Assembly (NCBI GenBank): GCA_009739215.1
Contig: VSJF01000001.1
Location: forward strand, 1,116,001 to 1,180,000
DNA from: Floccularia luteovirens
Taxonomy: Eukaryota > Basidiomycota > Agaricomycetes > Agaricales > Squamanitaceae
Length of the DNA: 64,000 nucleotides
Direction of reading: 5' to 3'
The position numbers and the translations under genes are program-made. Below the pieces are notes generated by a model. The model had not been told where the DNA came from. It was given only the letters and a program-made list of their open reading frames with translations, and ran no database searches. Positions 12,388-23,491 of the stretch are shown in pieces (the stretch's first letter is position 1; every line of letters starts with the position of its first letter).

Positions 12388-13951
12388 ATGACGACGCCGC
12401 CTTCTCTGCGCGACCTCTACATCGATCCTTCTGCTGCTTGGTCCTTCATTCCCCCTACCCTTAACTCTCAACACAGTCCCTCTCCTCCACTACCACCTCC
12501 AAACTCATCTCATGCATTCACCTACCAATGGTCAAACAAACCTTCTCAGAACTCCATTTTTGACCTCTCTCCGACTCTTGACCTATCAGAACCGTCAGGA
12601 GTAAATATTGTTCATCTCTTGAGAGCTTTTGCAGCTTCAGCCATTCTGCAGTATACAAGTAGTGCTATTGTCATGCCATGGGAAGTTGGCAAACTGCTAC
12701 TTCAAGTTCAATGGGTTCCGCGTGACGCTGGTGATCCGGAGCCTTCCTTCGATCCGTATGAAGACGAGAATGATGATGCGGTCAGTCCCCTCATCCATCC
12801 TTATTACTTGAGCCTCACACCCAACTTTAACAGCTGAGCGAATCATCAAATGACAACGAATCATACTTTCATGACCCTAATACACCTATCGCCGGCCGAC
12901 CGATTGGAAGGACGGACGAACAAGGCTACATTGTCCGCCGGTCTGTGCTGGAGGAAGGCACTCGGCCAGAGTACATTATCCCAGTGGGAAGCGCGGATGG
13001 GGTGTGGGGGATGATAAAACGCATAGGACGTTTCAAGGGAGAAGGGTATCTCGCATTATGGAAAGGTTGTGTTACAACACTACTCCACTAAACTATATAT
13101 TTACACTCATCCCATCAGGTCTACTTACATCATGTGTAACTGAAGTCCTCTCTTCGACACTGCAGCCTCTCATTAATGGATTCCTACAATCCCTTTTCTT
13201 TCCGTCGATGTCGCCATTCCACCAACCACCTCTGATCCTGCCGGTTACATCGCATATACTGACAGGTTTCATCCTCTCCCCATTTGATCTCATCCGTACA
13301 CGGTTAATTGTACAATCGTTTATCGCACGACACCGACAATATAGTGGACCAATTGATGCACTACACCAGATACTGCGAGACGAGGGCGGATTGAAGAGTA
13401 TTTATCTCCACCCACATCTTCTTATCCCCGCTCTTCTTGACAATGCACTGCGCCCTGTTGTTTCATTGGCACTTCCCGGGGTTGTCGCAACGTACTTTGG
13501 CGGTGGGTATATCAACGAAGACACACATCCGCTAGCGTGGGGTATGGCAGAGTTGGTTGGCAGTTTTGTTGGGCTGTTAGTAACGCTGCCAATTGAGACA
13601 GTGCGACGTCGACTACAAGTGCAGACGCGAGGTACAGCGAAGCCATTGAAGGGGTGTGTTGAACTGAGACCTGCACCTTACAATGGGGTGGTGGATGCAC
13701 TGTGGCATATCGCAACAGAAGAGCGATCCGATCTGCCGATAGTAAGACGACCAACGCGGGTGCGCCGAGGCAGCGATAGCAGGAAAGGAAAAGAAAAAGA
13801 GGAGGAAGTGGAAGAGGGAAGATGGACGCGACAAACAGGGATCGGACAGCTGTACCGAGGGTTTGGGATGCGAGTTGGAGCGAGTGTGATAGTATTTGTG
13901 TTGAGTGTAATTGGAGGTGGAGAAGAAGAGACTGGATGGGCAGAGATCTAA
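12388..13951 (+). CDS. UGO1: Mitochondrial fusion protein Ugo1 (carrier-family, SLC25A46-like)
   Basis: Ugo1 is a modified mitochondrial carrier in the outer membrane that couples the fusion GTPases Fzo1 and Mgm1. The start MTTPPSLRDLYIDPS is typical of fungal Ugo1 proteins. Three exons are joined by introns near 12781-12834 and 13067-13120; the joins read DDALSESSNDNE and LWKGLLTSCVTEV. Two carrier-type motifs are visible: SPFDLIRTRLIVQ around 13280 and LPIETVRRRLQVQTRG around 13590. SSAIVMPWEVGKLLLQVQW in the first exon is a degenerate third. A basic/acidic low-complexity insert (RKGKEKEEEVEEG) lies before the last hydrophobic segment. The stop is TAA, at 13949-13951. The incomplete carrier motifs fit Ugo1 rather than a solute transporter. 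Confidence 0.85.
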
Positions 13952-13956
13952 ATATG

Positions 13957-13964
13957 TCACGTGA
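13957..13964. promoter_or_regulatory. TCACGTGA palindrome upstream of the Nudix gene
   Basis: An eight-base palindrome lies directly after the UGO1 stop and about 80 bp before the Nudix ATG. It matches the preferred Cbf1/Met4-type site TCACGTG. Its regulatory role is inferred. Confidence 0.45.
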
Positions 13965-14044
13965 TGTTGTGATTAGTTGGGGTTGAAAATGTGATTTGTT
14001 TCCGATGAGCTCACTCTGTACATTCTACTAAGTTGTGCTGTACA

Positions 14045-15566
14045 ATGTCCTCCTCTGACTCCGTCCCAGCCCTTCTCGCCCGTGCCCTCCATCGCATCCG
14101 TTCTACTCCTCCTCGTATCATCGCTTCTCCTCCAACTCGTTTGTCTTTTTCTCTTGTCTTTCTCTACATCTCACTCATTTTGTTTCAGAACCTCGTAGGG
14201 CTGCTGTTGCTCTCCTCATTCGCGTCGTCCCTCCTCCTTCAGCTCTTCTTCCCAACCCTTCAGACCCTCTACCCACCCTCTCTGATTTCTTTGACCAAGA
14301 CTGGGTTAATCATCCTGACGCTCGTCCAGAAATCCTCTTTCTACATCGCCATGATCTGTCATACGACCCTTCTTTCGCAAACACACGCATTCATAACACG
14401 AGTGAGGCTCATGTCGCATTTCCTGGTGGACGTATGGAACCTGATGACGAGGGTGGTCTTTACACTGGTTTGCTATTTTATTGTTATCAATTCTTTATTT
14501 AATTCGTTCAAATTTTACAGCAATGCGCCAGACTTGGGAGGAAATCGGTATCGACCTAGCAGAACGCTACTACACCTCTGTTGGCCAACTTGATGATAGG
14601 GAAATTACTACTTCCCTTGGTAAACGTCTTCTCATGATTCTCTCTCCATTTGTGTTTCTTCAGCTTTCCCCCACTGCACCTCCGCCAGACCCCATCCAGT
14701 CTACGTCCTTGCACTGGATTCCCCTCGCGTCACTTGTCTCCGCAAATCCTCCTCCACGATGGTCTACTGTCACCGTTGATGCCGCTTCTCGTCTGACTCC
14801 ACGAAATTCCATTGCTCTTCGTCTACTTGTTCGCATTCTCGTAGGCAGTATGCAGTTTCCTGCTATTGTCCTCGACACATCAAAGGATTCTGCATCTCCT
14901 ACCATCTTTACAAAGCCCACCAGCACACACGATGTTCTCGAAAAAGGATCCGTTAATAAAATCCGTACCAAAGTGCCAACACAACTCAAACTTTGGGGTC
15001 TCTCCCTTGGAATGGCTCTTGACCTCATGTCTTACATGATTTTACCCATCCATCAACCTCACTCTCCTGCCCGTCCGTCTTCTCCCACAGGGGATGTTAC
15101 AGACTCGCCTCTTACATCTGTGATGCAACTGCCATACCGCCCTGCTGGTGATGATTTCCGTATGGAATACGTAGCACCAAGCCTCGCAAGCGTTTTCCCT
15201 CGCTTCTCGTACCCTGATGTCAATTTCTGGATTTGGTGCGCTTTTCTTCTCCTTTTGTTGGGTCTTAAAGTGGTGCTTACCTCCATTTATTAAAAAAGGG
15301 TATTCGGTAAGCGATATCGATCGGTTGTTCGAGGCTGGGAAGCAAGTGTGCGCTCAAGCGGCACCAATGATAGGCGGTAGGCTTCTTCCTTGCTTACTTA
15401 CACATTTTCATTTCTTACGCATATACCTAGAATAAACTGGTCTGGTTCTGCATTGAGCACTTTTTATGCTGCCATAAGGAAAGCTCTTGTTGTAGTCATC
15501 GTGGTTCGAGCTCTGAGCATTTTGTTCGGCTTCGCTTTTGCCAGCTGGTGGATCTTCTGGCGGTAA
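14045..15566 (+). CDS. Nudix hydrolase with C-terminal hydrophobic tail
   Basis: Nudix enzymes hydrolyse nucleoside diphosphates linked to another group. Five exons: 14045-14138, 14189-14467, 14521-15235, 15299-15376 and 15431-15566. The joined protein starts MSSSDSVPALLARAL, has the core strand RRAAVALLIRVVPP, then EILFLHRHDLSYD and the Nudix box HVAFPGGRMEPDDEGG...AMRQTWEEIGIDLAE, split by the second intron. The box has RQTWEEIG, so the usual first Glu after Arg is Gln. The layout recalls the CoA/8-oxo-dGTP group (Pcd1, NUDT7/8). After the Nudix domain come about 200 residues, then FGKRYRSVVRGWEASV and a final hydrophobic stretch (ALVVVIVVRALSILFGFAFA) ending SWWIFWR. This suggests a tail anchor. 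Exons 2 and 4-5 are easy to miss because other frames are open for long distances. The substrate is unknown. Confidence 0.82.
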
Positions 15567-15990
15567 AGGAAACTATAAGGCAGGGTTGCGGAAATGTGGG
15601 TGATGCTAGTGTAGAATTAAGGGTACGATGTAATCCCTCTTTCCACCTTTGCGATCTCGGTCAGTCATTTTAGCATTAACCACCTATGCCATGACTACTT
15701 TCTCTTTTCTGCCTATTTTTTCCCAAAGACCATTACGTAGGTGTGGCTCTGTATGTATTCGGTATCTGGCTTTTATTACCTGATATTTGATAGCTTGAGC
15801 ACGTATACGGATAGCTGCATAGATGGAGACAAATAACACCACCGGAATGTATTTTCCACGTCTTTCCACGTCTCTATAGTGCATATATAAAATGGTTTCT
15901 AGTTTCTATAATCCGGTAAATTTTCAATAACCTACACAATTTCCTATTACAATGCGCGACACATCTACGGTTGGCCCCTAGTCCGCTACT
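15567..15990. other. Convergent intergenic region
   Basis: About 420 bp between the Nudix and NPL4 stops. It contains a short direct repeat, TTTCCACGTC twice near 15852-15871. No gene or RNA is recognisable. Confidence 0.5.
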
Positions 15991-18363
15991 CTACAAAGGA
16001 AGCCCACATAGCTCACAGTCCGCAGCTCCTTCAGCGTTGTCAAAGGTACAATGTGGGCACTTGCGCACTCCTCCTGGCCCTTCTGAACCCTGCCCCTGCT
16101 CTTGCTCCTGCCTACGTACCTCAGCTTCGGATTGCGCAATCTGGTCGAACACTTCTGGTGGGATGTCGTCATCGATCATCGGCGTGTGGGACGTAGATCC
16201 TCCAGGAAGTGCTGATGTGCTTGGGCGTATCGCTATAAAATTGTTGGGTAAACAACATCCAGGACGCGAAGCTACAACAAAAACACTTACGTGCGCTCTC
16301 GCGTGTGAAAGTCATCAGAGTCTGCCAACTCTCCGTGTATAGTATCTGATCAAGTTTGCTCAAGTCTTCGAGCAGCCCTGGTGTCGAAACTGTACGCATT
16401 AGCAACTTCAGATCCTCCTAATAAATCATATAATATAATAGGTTTATTGTTATCCAAAGACATGTATAAGAATGAGATCACACCTCTGAGAATAGCTGTG
16501 TCGATCCGAGGAAGAAGACCATGTGCCAATTACTAAGATATCGGGCGAGCTCCGTTTTTTTGTAGGTTGACTCCCCCGGATTGATTGAAGGTGCGTCTAG
16601 CTTCCTGAGCACATCCATTACTTTGTCCAGCGTCTGGTCCTCCAGTCCAGGCCGGTTCTCAATGCTGAACTCGGTAGATTGGAAAAGGGGTGATGGGTTT
16701 TGTGGGAACCCGTGCGTAACCTGAATTGCAAAAAAAAATCAGTGTTAGCTCTTTGAAGTAGAACAGAAAAGTAATCTAGAGTCGTACATTGACTAAAAGG
16801 TATTCCACAGGAAAACAGGGTTTTGCACTCTTCTTCACCTCTAATCCATATTCATTTTTGTACGAGAAGAAAACATCGGGAACATATCTGGCCGATTCCT
16901 GCGTACGGTCTTCCTCCTTCACACGAACGATCCCGGGATCGAGACTTGCTTCGATCATGTCCGCATCCACCATCGCCACCGCTTGTTCTGACACCTGATA
17001 CGGAACAATATCCACTTGCCCATCCTCCGTCGCTGTTAGCACCGCCGTCACCATTCGCGATGCAAATTGTCCCGTTGGCGACGATTTTGATTTTATGGGG
17101 TTGTCGTGTTGTATTTTTGCAGCGAAAATAGCCTCTAATGAAGATAAGAAGAAGGATTGTGGATGTCGCTTGTATACGTTCTTCGTCCGATCTTCCGGTG
17201 TCGGATCAAGATCAGTAAATATGCAACCTAATATTGTCAAAGGTGTCGATGCAGCCGCGGAAATATTCCGGACACGCGTCTCATCCTCCCATGGCCAGCC
17301 TAGTGTTAGCCCGTCTAGTTCGCCCTGTTGTGGTGGTTCATAGATAGCCTCTACAACAGCCTTCACACCCATTGGGACTTTATCGTATGGTTCATACCGT
17401 CCAATGAGCCACCCAAATCGCTGAAGGCCCGTCTTTCTCCATGCCTGAAGAAAGCGATCAATTATATCTGTAGATGCGATCTCCAGATGGTCCACCATAC
17501 GGAAGGCTTGGGACTGGAGGGTAATCGCAGATGGCTGGCAGCCTGTACAAATACCTGCGGGCCAAGGCGCATGACCGCCCGATGGGCAAGGTGACTTCAC
17601 TTTGTACGACAAAGGATTGAGCGGAGGAAGGGAAGATGCGGCAGATGCTGTTGCTTTAGGTGTGACCTTGCGCAGGTACGCATGATATGAGAGATGCTTG
17701 ATCGCATTCTCTTTGTGGTACGCGGAATCATACGGCTCAAGTGGCATGCAATAATCGCACATACCATTGAGCGTGTGTTTACAGAACCGGGAGTCACGTC
17801 CGCGCGGAATCTTCCCAGTTTGTGAGCACCAATACTCATCAACTGTATCCTCTTTTATGAGCTCCCACGGCCGTTTCGTGCTATCGGCATTAGCAGTGGT
17901 TGCGGTGGATTTCCCTTCTTTCGTGTGTGATGCCACATTTTGGGGTAAAGGGGCTTGTTCCTTCGGTTGGTAAGAGATAAAGATAAGATCGCCGTGGCTT
18001 TTAAATGGATGTCTCAGTTTATATGTGTTTTTAGGCGATTGGAGCATACTTGCTTGAGTCCCAAATTTTGCAAAGTTCTTCCTCGAAGAGTTGAAACTTT
18101 GGCTTCATTACCTCGGGGTTGATTAGAGATGGTTACAGTAGCCGGATCTGCGTCTGGTGAAAATTCCAGAATCTCCACGCCTCTGTTAGCTTCCAGAAGA
18201 GATGAAACAGTCCAATTCTGGATGTACCTTTGTTATAAGTTCAGAAATATCACTTCGCGGTTGCAGCTCTACACGGAAATTGCCATCCTTGGATCTCAAT
18301 CTGATTAACTACAAGACGTTCAGGACTGTAACACGTTAGAAAAGGAACCTAATAAATTACCAT
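15991..18363 (-). CDS. NPL4: NPL4, Cdc48/p97 ubiquitin-dependent segregase cofactor
   Basis: With Ufd1, Npl4 recruits ubiquitylated substrates to Cdc48 for ER-associated degradation and other unfolding tasks. The first codon, ATG at 18363-18361, is followed at once by an intron; the next exon gives LIRLRSKDGNFRVELQPR, matching the UBX-like start of yeast Npl4. Then come PDADPATVTISNQ, LRGRTLQNLGL and HGDLIFISYQ. The zinc-finger region has C-x-x-C pairs (WCSQTGKIPRGRDSRFCKH, NGMCDYCMPLEPYD), followed by the MPN-like NPL4 domain (FGWLIGRYEPYDKVPMGVKA). The C-terminus is an NZF finger, KCPHCTFDNAEGAADCELCG, ending at 15991. The join before HGDLIFISY appears to use a GC donor (18053-17998). Length and domain order match the family. 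Confidence 0.93.
17998..18053 (-). other. Probable GC-AG intron in NPL4
   Basis: The donor reads AA|GCAAGT and the acceptor AAAAG|C. This is the only splice I found that joins LRGRTLQNLGL in frame to HGDLIFISYQ. GCAAGT is the usual form of the rare GC donor class. A GT donor four bases on gives the wrong frame. Confidence 0.6.
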
Positions 18364-18623
18364 GCTGTCCTGATTGATGATATATGTTCATGGAACAGTA
18401 ACAAGACGGAAGACGCGTCAGTGACAGGAGGATTGGGTTGGCTGACTAAGCAATCACAACTGATTAGATAATAGATTGCGTCGATCACGTAATTAATCTC
18501 GAAATTGTGTTCATGGGAAATCGTCGGATTTTAACTGATTATCCACAGATTTTCAGGGAGCTCAATTTCCGTCTCGTAGGAATCTGCAGCTGGGAGTGGT
18601 CTGGTAAAAAAACATTGTAACAC

Positions 18624-19062
18624 TCACCTGTTGTCTTCTTCGCGGAGATTGATGTCCAAGAATTTACGATTAGAATCTTCTTGGAACATATTGGGATGGT
18701 TGATTTCCTGGCTTGAAATTCCGGCAGGAGTCACAAGGACCTCCTTAAGTGTAAAATGAACAGTCCGCAGTGGGAATGCCTTTGGATTTGTTTGACAGGA
18801 AGATTCCCTAAAAGTCTATTTCAGTTTCATAGCGGCAGACTTTACTTGACAGGTCCACTCTTTTAAATGGCCCAAACCTCGCATATCAATCCAATAGCAC
18901 CCTGCTAGCCAATGTAAAATGCTACCATGGAATTGATAACGTCTTTCTTAAACAGGTAATTCACGACTCGCGAAGCAGAAGTGGCGTATTACTCGCTCTA
19001 ACTGTCGCAATCTTATGTCTCGATGGCGAATCAACTCTCCCTACGGGCCATATGTTGTCACC
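18624..19062 (-). CDS. Possible small uncharacterised gene between NPL4 and the bZIP gene
   Basis: The minus strand carries several open segments bounded by plausible splice sites. From about 19062 downward they read IWPVGRVDSPSRHKIATVRA, then YQFHGSILHWLAGCYWIDM and RGLGHLKEWTCQ, then FPLRTVHFTLKEVLVTPAG and NMFQEDSNRKFLDINLREED. The last exon either stops at TGA 18624-18626 or continues a few residues after a further short intron. I could not place the start codon with confidence; the Met at 18884 is the only in-frame one seen. I recognise no family. The spelling looks protein-like, but with several free splice choices it could be chance. Confidence 0.35.
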
Positions 19063-19224
19063 CTGTCATGCTGAAATGCGAGTATTATTATTCTGTTCAA
19101 TCCGTCTGTTGGGAACATGTCCCTTCTCAAAAGCGAGCGAGGAGAAGGCTCTGCTTTGAATAAAACCCCTCCCAGCGTCCAGGAAGAATTAACCTTTTGG
19201 GAACATCTAGTATTTTCGTTTGAA

Positions 19225-20311
19225 ATGGAAAACGATCCGTCCAATACGTCAGATGCACGCCCCTCTGGGAATGCGAATACACATCGGTCACGTTCCACTT
19301 CTTCCACATCTGCAACAGCACAAGCACGCCGAAGAAGCGCTAGTCGGGTAAGTGAGTATCGTTATTCAGGCACCTACAATGAACGTTGCAATTGAAACCT
19401 TTCAAACAGTCAGATGGTCAGGATGCTGCGCTGTTAGCTCAATTGGTTGCCTCTGCAGGCACGAGCACGGGCATGGGCCATCCATATCCAGGACTAGTGT
19501 TACCGAGCCCTTATCCGTCCATATCTCCTACCCCTGGGTTCTACGGGAACTTTTACCATCATGGTGGCGTGCCATTCGCTGGACTACAGGACTTGTCTCC
19601 CTCCGATATCCCCTGGCACCAACTTTTGCCGTCGCAACCTGGTCCTAGCAATCAGTCTAGTGCACATCAAGCTTCACCCAGCTCCCGTGCAGCTACTAGA
19701 CCTTATGATGATGCATCGTATCCTGCTGCCCAACCGGCTGCTAGTGGTAGCCATGCGCGACAATCACGTCATCAGTATGCAGCAAGTGTTGGGTCATCTA
19801 CAGAATCCCCAGAAACGACAGATCATGCGGACACAGAACGCATTGCGATGGCAGAAGAAAAGCGTCGCAGAAACACAGCTGCTTCAGGTAAAATAACAAT
19901 CTATTCCTTGCCAAAACAGACTACAAATAACATTTTTCAATAGCACGATTCCGGATTAAGAGAAAACAGAGAACGACAAACTTGGAGCGATCCGTAAATG
20001 ACTTAACCGGCCGAGCTGAAGAGCTGGAAAAAGAGGTGCAAGATCTCAGGCGGGAAAACGGGTGGCTGAAAGAAATTGTCATGCTGAAAGGCAGTCGATT
20101 TGCTGCAGCTAATCTCGCGCATCATCTCGCGCAAAATCAAGCTTCGATCGCCGCTTCTAGCAAAGAAGACTCAGATGATGGCAATAAAAATCCTCCACCC
20201 GATTCCGTTGTGAGTGATACATCGTCGGAGGAAGAAAGTGAGGAAGATAAGAAAGGAAAGGGGAAGGGGAAGGGGAAAGCGAAACAAAAGCAGAAACAAA
20301 AGAAGTTGTAA
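19225..20311 (+). CDS. bZIP transcription factor (Met4/Cys3-like basic region)
   Basis: Sequence-specific DNA-binding protein. Three exons, with introns near 19348-19410 and 19888-19942. The basic region, split by the second intron, reads KRRRNTAASARFRIKRKQR, with the bZIP signature Asn-x7-Arg. A leucine-zipper-like helix (LTGRAEELEKEVQDLRRENG) follows. The combination NTAASARFRIK is typical of the fungal Met4/Cys3/Met28 sulphur-regulator group. The N-terminal part is Ser/Pro/Gly/Tyr-rich and disordered. The C-terminus is acidic and then a K/G/Q repeat (KGKGKGKGKAKQKQKQKK) encoded by G/A-rich repeats at 20250-20308. I chose ATG 19225 (MENDPSNTSD); an in-frame ATG at 19117 also exists. The target pathway is inferred only. 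Confidence 0.85.
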
Positions 20312-20526
20312 TCGGAGAAGTTGTGGTTCTTCTTGTCTACTTAGCTGGTACTCAGAACTTGGTGGTACTTATATACTTTGCTTGGCACGTTCACTTACAA
20401 GTTAACAATGTTGCACTGCAACTTAAGTGGTTGTCCAAAAGTTACTACGGGTGAACCATACATTCCCACGCCTCCAAAATTATATCTCGGACATCTCCCC
20501 GTGGCAGCTTCTTGCTTTAAATCTAC

Positions 20527-20940
20527 ATGTCTTTCGGACGACCCCCATCAATCAATGTCGGATTTCAAGTCAAACCTCCCGACCGAGGCTCATTTCCTCT
20601 TGACCACTATGGTCTGTAGGCGACAACAAGTTTGTTGCAATTGCTAACATATTATACCAGGTGAATGCAAGGACAAGATGGTCGCCTACATGAAATGTCT
20701 GCAGAATACCTCCAGCACCTCTTCTCCTTGTCGAGCTCTGAGCAAAGACTATCTTGATTGTCGCATGAATAAGTGCGTATTAACTTCAGATTAGCTGCTC
20801 ATTGGTCCTTGATTTTGCTCTTCTTTAGAGGACTTATGGAACGTGACGAGTGGAAAAACTTAGGGCTGGCTAATGTAAGTGGAAAATCGGAGGATTCCAC
20901 TTCGCATAGTCCCACCACGTCGAATCCTTCTACGTCGTAG
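20527..20940 (+). CDS. COX19: Cytochrome c oxidase assembly protein Cox19
   Basis: Small twin-CX9C protein of the mitochondrial intermembrane space and cytosol, needed for copper delivery and complex IV assembly. Three exons; introns lie near 20611-20660 and 20775-20828. It starts MSFGRPPSINVGFQVKPPDR with GSFPLDHYGECKDKMVAYMK following. Both CX9C pairs are intact: ECKDKMVAYMKC and PCRALSKDYLDC. RMNKGLMERDEWKNLG follows. The C-terminus is a short Ser/Thr-rich extension ending at TAG 20938-20940. Length fits the family. Confidence 0.93.
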
Positions 20941-21176
20941 TCATAAATTCCGACATTTCAATACTCTACAAAATGCCCTGGCATTTATCTGTCTTGATGA
21001 GCAGTAGGTGCTGGCTTAGTATACTAGGCATAATACGAGGGAATTCTAATTGATGATGAGTTCCGTTTTTTTTTCAACTGCCAAAAGCGGATGGGCAGGG
21101 TCTCCTTAATACTTAAAATGACATTGCCAAATACTATTTTTTTCAGATATAATGTTTCGACACCGCTGACGACATC

Positions 21177-21591
21177 TTACCCCGTCCTATGCCAAGCAAT
21201 GACATTCTGTATATCAAGTGCTAAACTCAATTTCATGAATCCATAGTGTACAAAACTGAAGAAGGCGATTTATACCTGGGTCAAGGCCTACACCGCGCAG
21301 TTCCTCGGCAGCTTTGCCATTCTGAGTAAATAGAGGCTAGAGGCCCATTGTGGACATGAATATCATCCATTCTAGCACGTTCACATACTGAGAAACCCAT
21401 TTTTGTCCTATGTCGAACGTGTTGATGGCCATATATGCGTTTTGATACTGCGATCGTCTCGCATCGAAAAGTGGTACATATTTGTTAACAAGAGCCGGTA
21501 CGGCCTGTGTATTTCAAGTTGGCTTAATATCTCCATCCAATCGGAGTTGCACCATCCGAACGTTCGTCCAACGCGCTGTGTCAATGGGCAT
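21177..21591 (-). CDS. Possible small four-exon gene, unrecognised
   Basis: Divergent from the GDPD gene, with start codons 97 bp apart. Proposed exons: 21591-21553 (MPIDTARWTNVRM), 21504-21385 (a clean 40-codon exon including ALVNKYVPLFDARRSQYQ and INTFDIGQKWVSQY), 21321-21276 (NGKAAEELRGVGLDP), and a last exon ending NVIAWHRTG at stop 21177-21179. Introns of 48, 63 and about 55 nt have GT-AG ends and sizes typical of this window. The product would be about 83 residues, basic, with no signal peptide or membrane segment. I do not recognise a family. The long clean second exon is the best evidence; the last join is the weakest. Confidence 0.4.
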
Positions 21592-21687
21592 TTTCCGTTA
21601 TGGTCGTCGCTCTCTGTTTTTTTGCTCTGCTCTGTATATATGGCAAAGCTGATTCAGGAACTTTCCCTTGATTACCGCCATTTTTTC

Positions 21688-23270
21688 ATGATTCAACTAT
21701 TCACTGCAGCGATCCTGTTTACGTTGGTACACGGAAGGACCCAACTACCACTGGGCTCCAGGTATTTCGATGTCCAGGTCAGTGGTTTTCCAAGTATCTA
21801 TCATGATATCTCATATAGGTATAGGGTCATCGCGGAGGCAGAGGAAATGTGATAGAAAATTCTCTCCCAAGTTTTGCATGGTATGTCACTTAGTGGTGGC
21901 TACTGACTAGAGAGTCACTCTATCAAAGGGCAATGATCGACGGTGTGACTACGTTGGAACTTGATAATGGAATTACAAGGGTACGTACTCATAATTCTGA
22001 AGTTAGTATTATGCAAAATATAAGACTTGAGCACAGGACGGCGTTGTTGTGGTTTGGCATGATGAAATGATTCTGCCCAGTAAATGCCAGGACACCGCGC
22101 CGGTCGTGAGTATGTTATCATCGAGCATACATTTTATGCATCGTATTTGCAGTTCGAGGATGATCCCGCTTTCCCCTACGTTGGTAAATATATAGTCAAC
22201 TTGACCCTAGCCCAAGTCAAGACATTAGATTGTGGTTCAAAACGGCAGCCCAGTTTTCGTAAGCTGTATTCCTGCGTCAATATGAACAGTAACAAGTACT
22301 TACATTATTTGGGGAAGCTATGCAACGAATTTATCCTGGCACAAAAATTTCAACTTTGAGCGAGGTGTTTGCATTTGCCGGCTGTGCAGATCCGAACCGT
22401 AAGATTCGTTGGAATATCGAGTCGAAAATAAACCCTGTGTATCCAAATATTACACATGACGTTCAGACCTTCGTTAAGAAGCAGCATGCTGAATTTTTGA
22501 GTAGTTCCTACCCTCTTTCACATATCTTGGTCAGTCACCTATTTTATTACAAAAGAACGCGTTGTTGAGGTGCAGGTATCTAGTACCAAAGTTTTGATTG
22601 GAGAACTTTGGTTGAGATGAAGGTCAGTTGCCAGGAGACGTCACATCTACGAAATTAACGTGATTGAATACATACCTAGGCGTTGAACCCAATAATACCC
22701 ACCTCTGCCCTTATTGAACAGTAAGTTTCGGAAAATTCTTAAATCTCTTTGTAATAGCCATCTCCTGAACCCAGAAAAACCACTGGTGCTGAGGGAGATA
22801 CAAACTTTTCTCCTTGGCTGGCTGGCCTTCGGCTTGACGACTTTCCTGGGTCCACACTTGGCATGAAAATCGCCAGTGCAGCAGCCGCTATAAACGCCGA
22901 CGTTCTTTCACCTGCAGCTGTTGTGTATGAAGGCAACATGTGGGAGCTATCTCAGCAAGGATATGTGCCTTTTACAACTGGAGAAATGGTTCAACGCGCT
23001 CATCATCTTGGACTGGATGTCATACCCTGGACGGTGCATAAATAATTATGAATATGAATACACTTGACGATGAAATTGACTCTACTTTTCTTGCTTGAAT
23101 TCTAGGTCAATAATCTTGGTATTGCCGACCAGCTGATAGGATGGGGCGTTGATGGCATCATTTCGGACTATCCAGATCAGCTGCGGCGTTGGGCAGAACA
23201 ACAGGGGTTATCTGTATCTTCAAGGCTTCCAAAACAGAAAGTTTTGAGTTGTCTGAATGAACATATGTAA
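21688..23270 (+). CDS. Secreted glycerophosphodiester phosphodiesterase (GDPD family)
   Basis: Hydrolyses glycerophosphodiesters to glycerol-3-phosphate and an alcohol. A signal peptide, MIQLFTAAILFTLVHG, suggests export through the secretory pathway. Joined over many short introns, the catalytic barrel shows GHRGGRGNVIENSLPSFAW, then VTTLELDN, then DGVVVWHDE, the usual His-Arg, Glu-x-Asp and His-Asp residues of GDPD enzymes. Further parts are YPGTKISTLSEVF, NPVYPNITHDVQTFV, FPGSTLGMKIASAA, GLDVIPWTVNNLGIADQL and the closing barrel strand GVDGIISDYPDQLRRW. The stop is TAA 23268-23270. It is 220 bp upstream of the Rieske gene on the same strand. Fungal relatives support phosphate or lipid scavenging. 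Confidence 0.88.
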
Positions 23271-23491
23271 AGTCATATTTATCAAGTATATTATTCCGTA
23301 GTTTCGAAACCGATATGGATAATAGAGAAATGTATATAGATAGTTCATAAAGTGCACCGAGTTTTGAAACCGGGAGGGAACGGGAAAGTCGGAATTAGCC
23401 ACAACCAGCGGAAAACTCCGCTAAAAGTTGACCACAGCAATTCTTACCACCAAGTCTAGGGTTTCCGTATTTCTAGACATCGTTCGACGCC

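Noticed and set aside
14033..14593. Hydrophobic open frame that looks like a membrane protein
   Set aside because: It is a shadow: beyond the first exon, the Nudix domain is read in another frame after a 50-nt intron.
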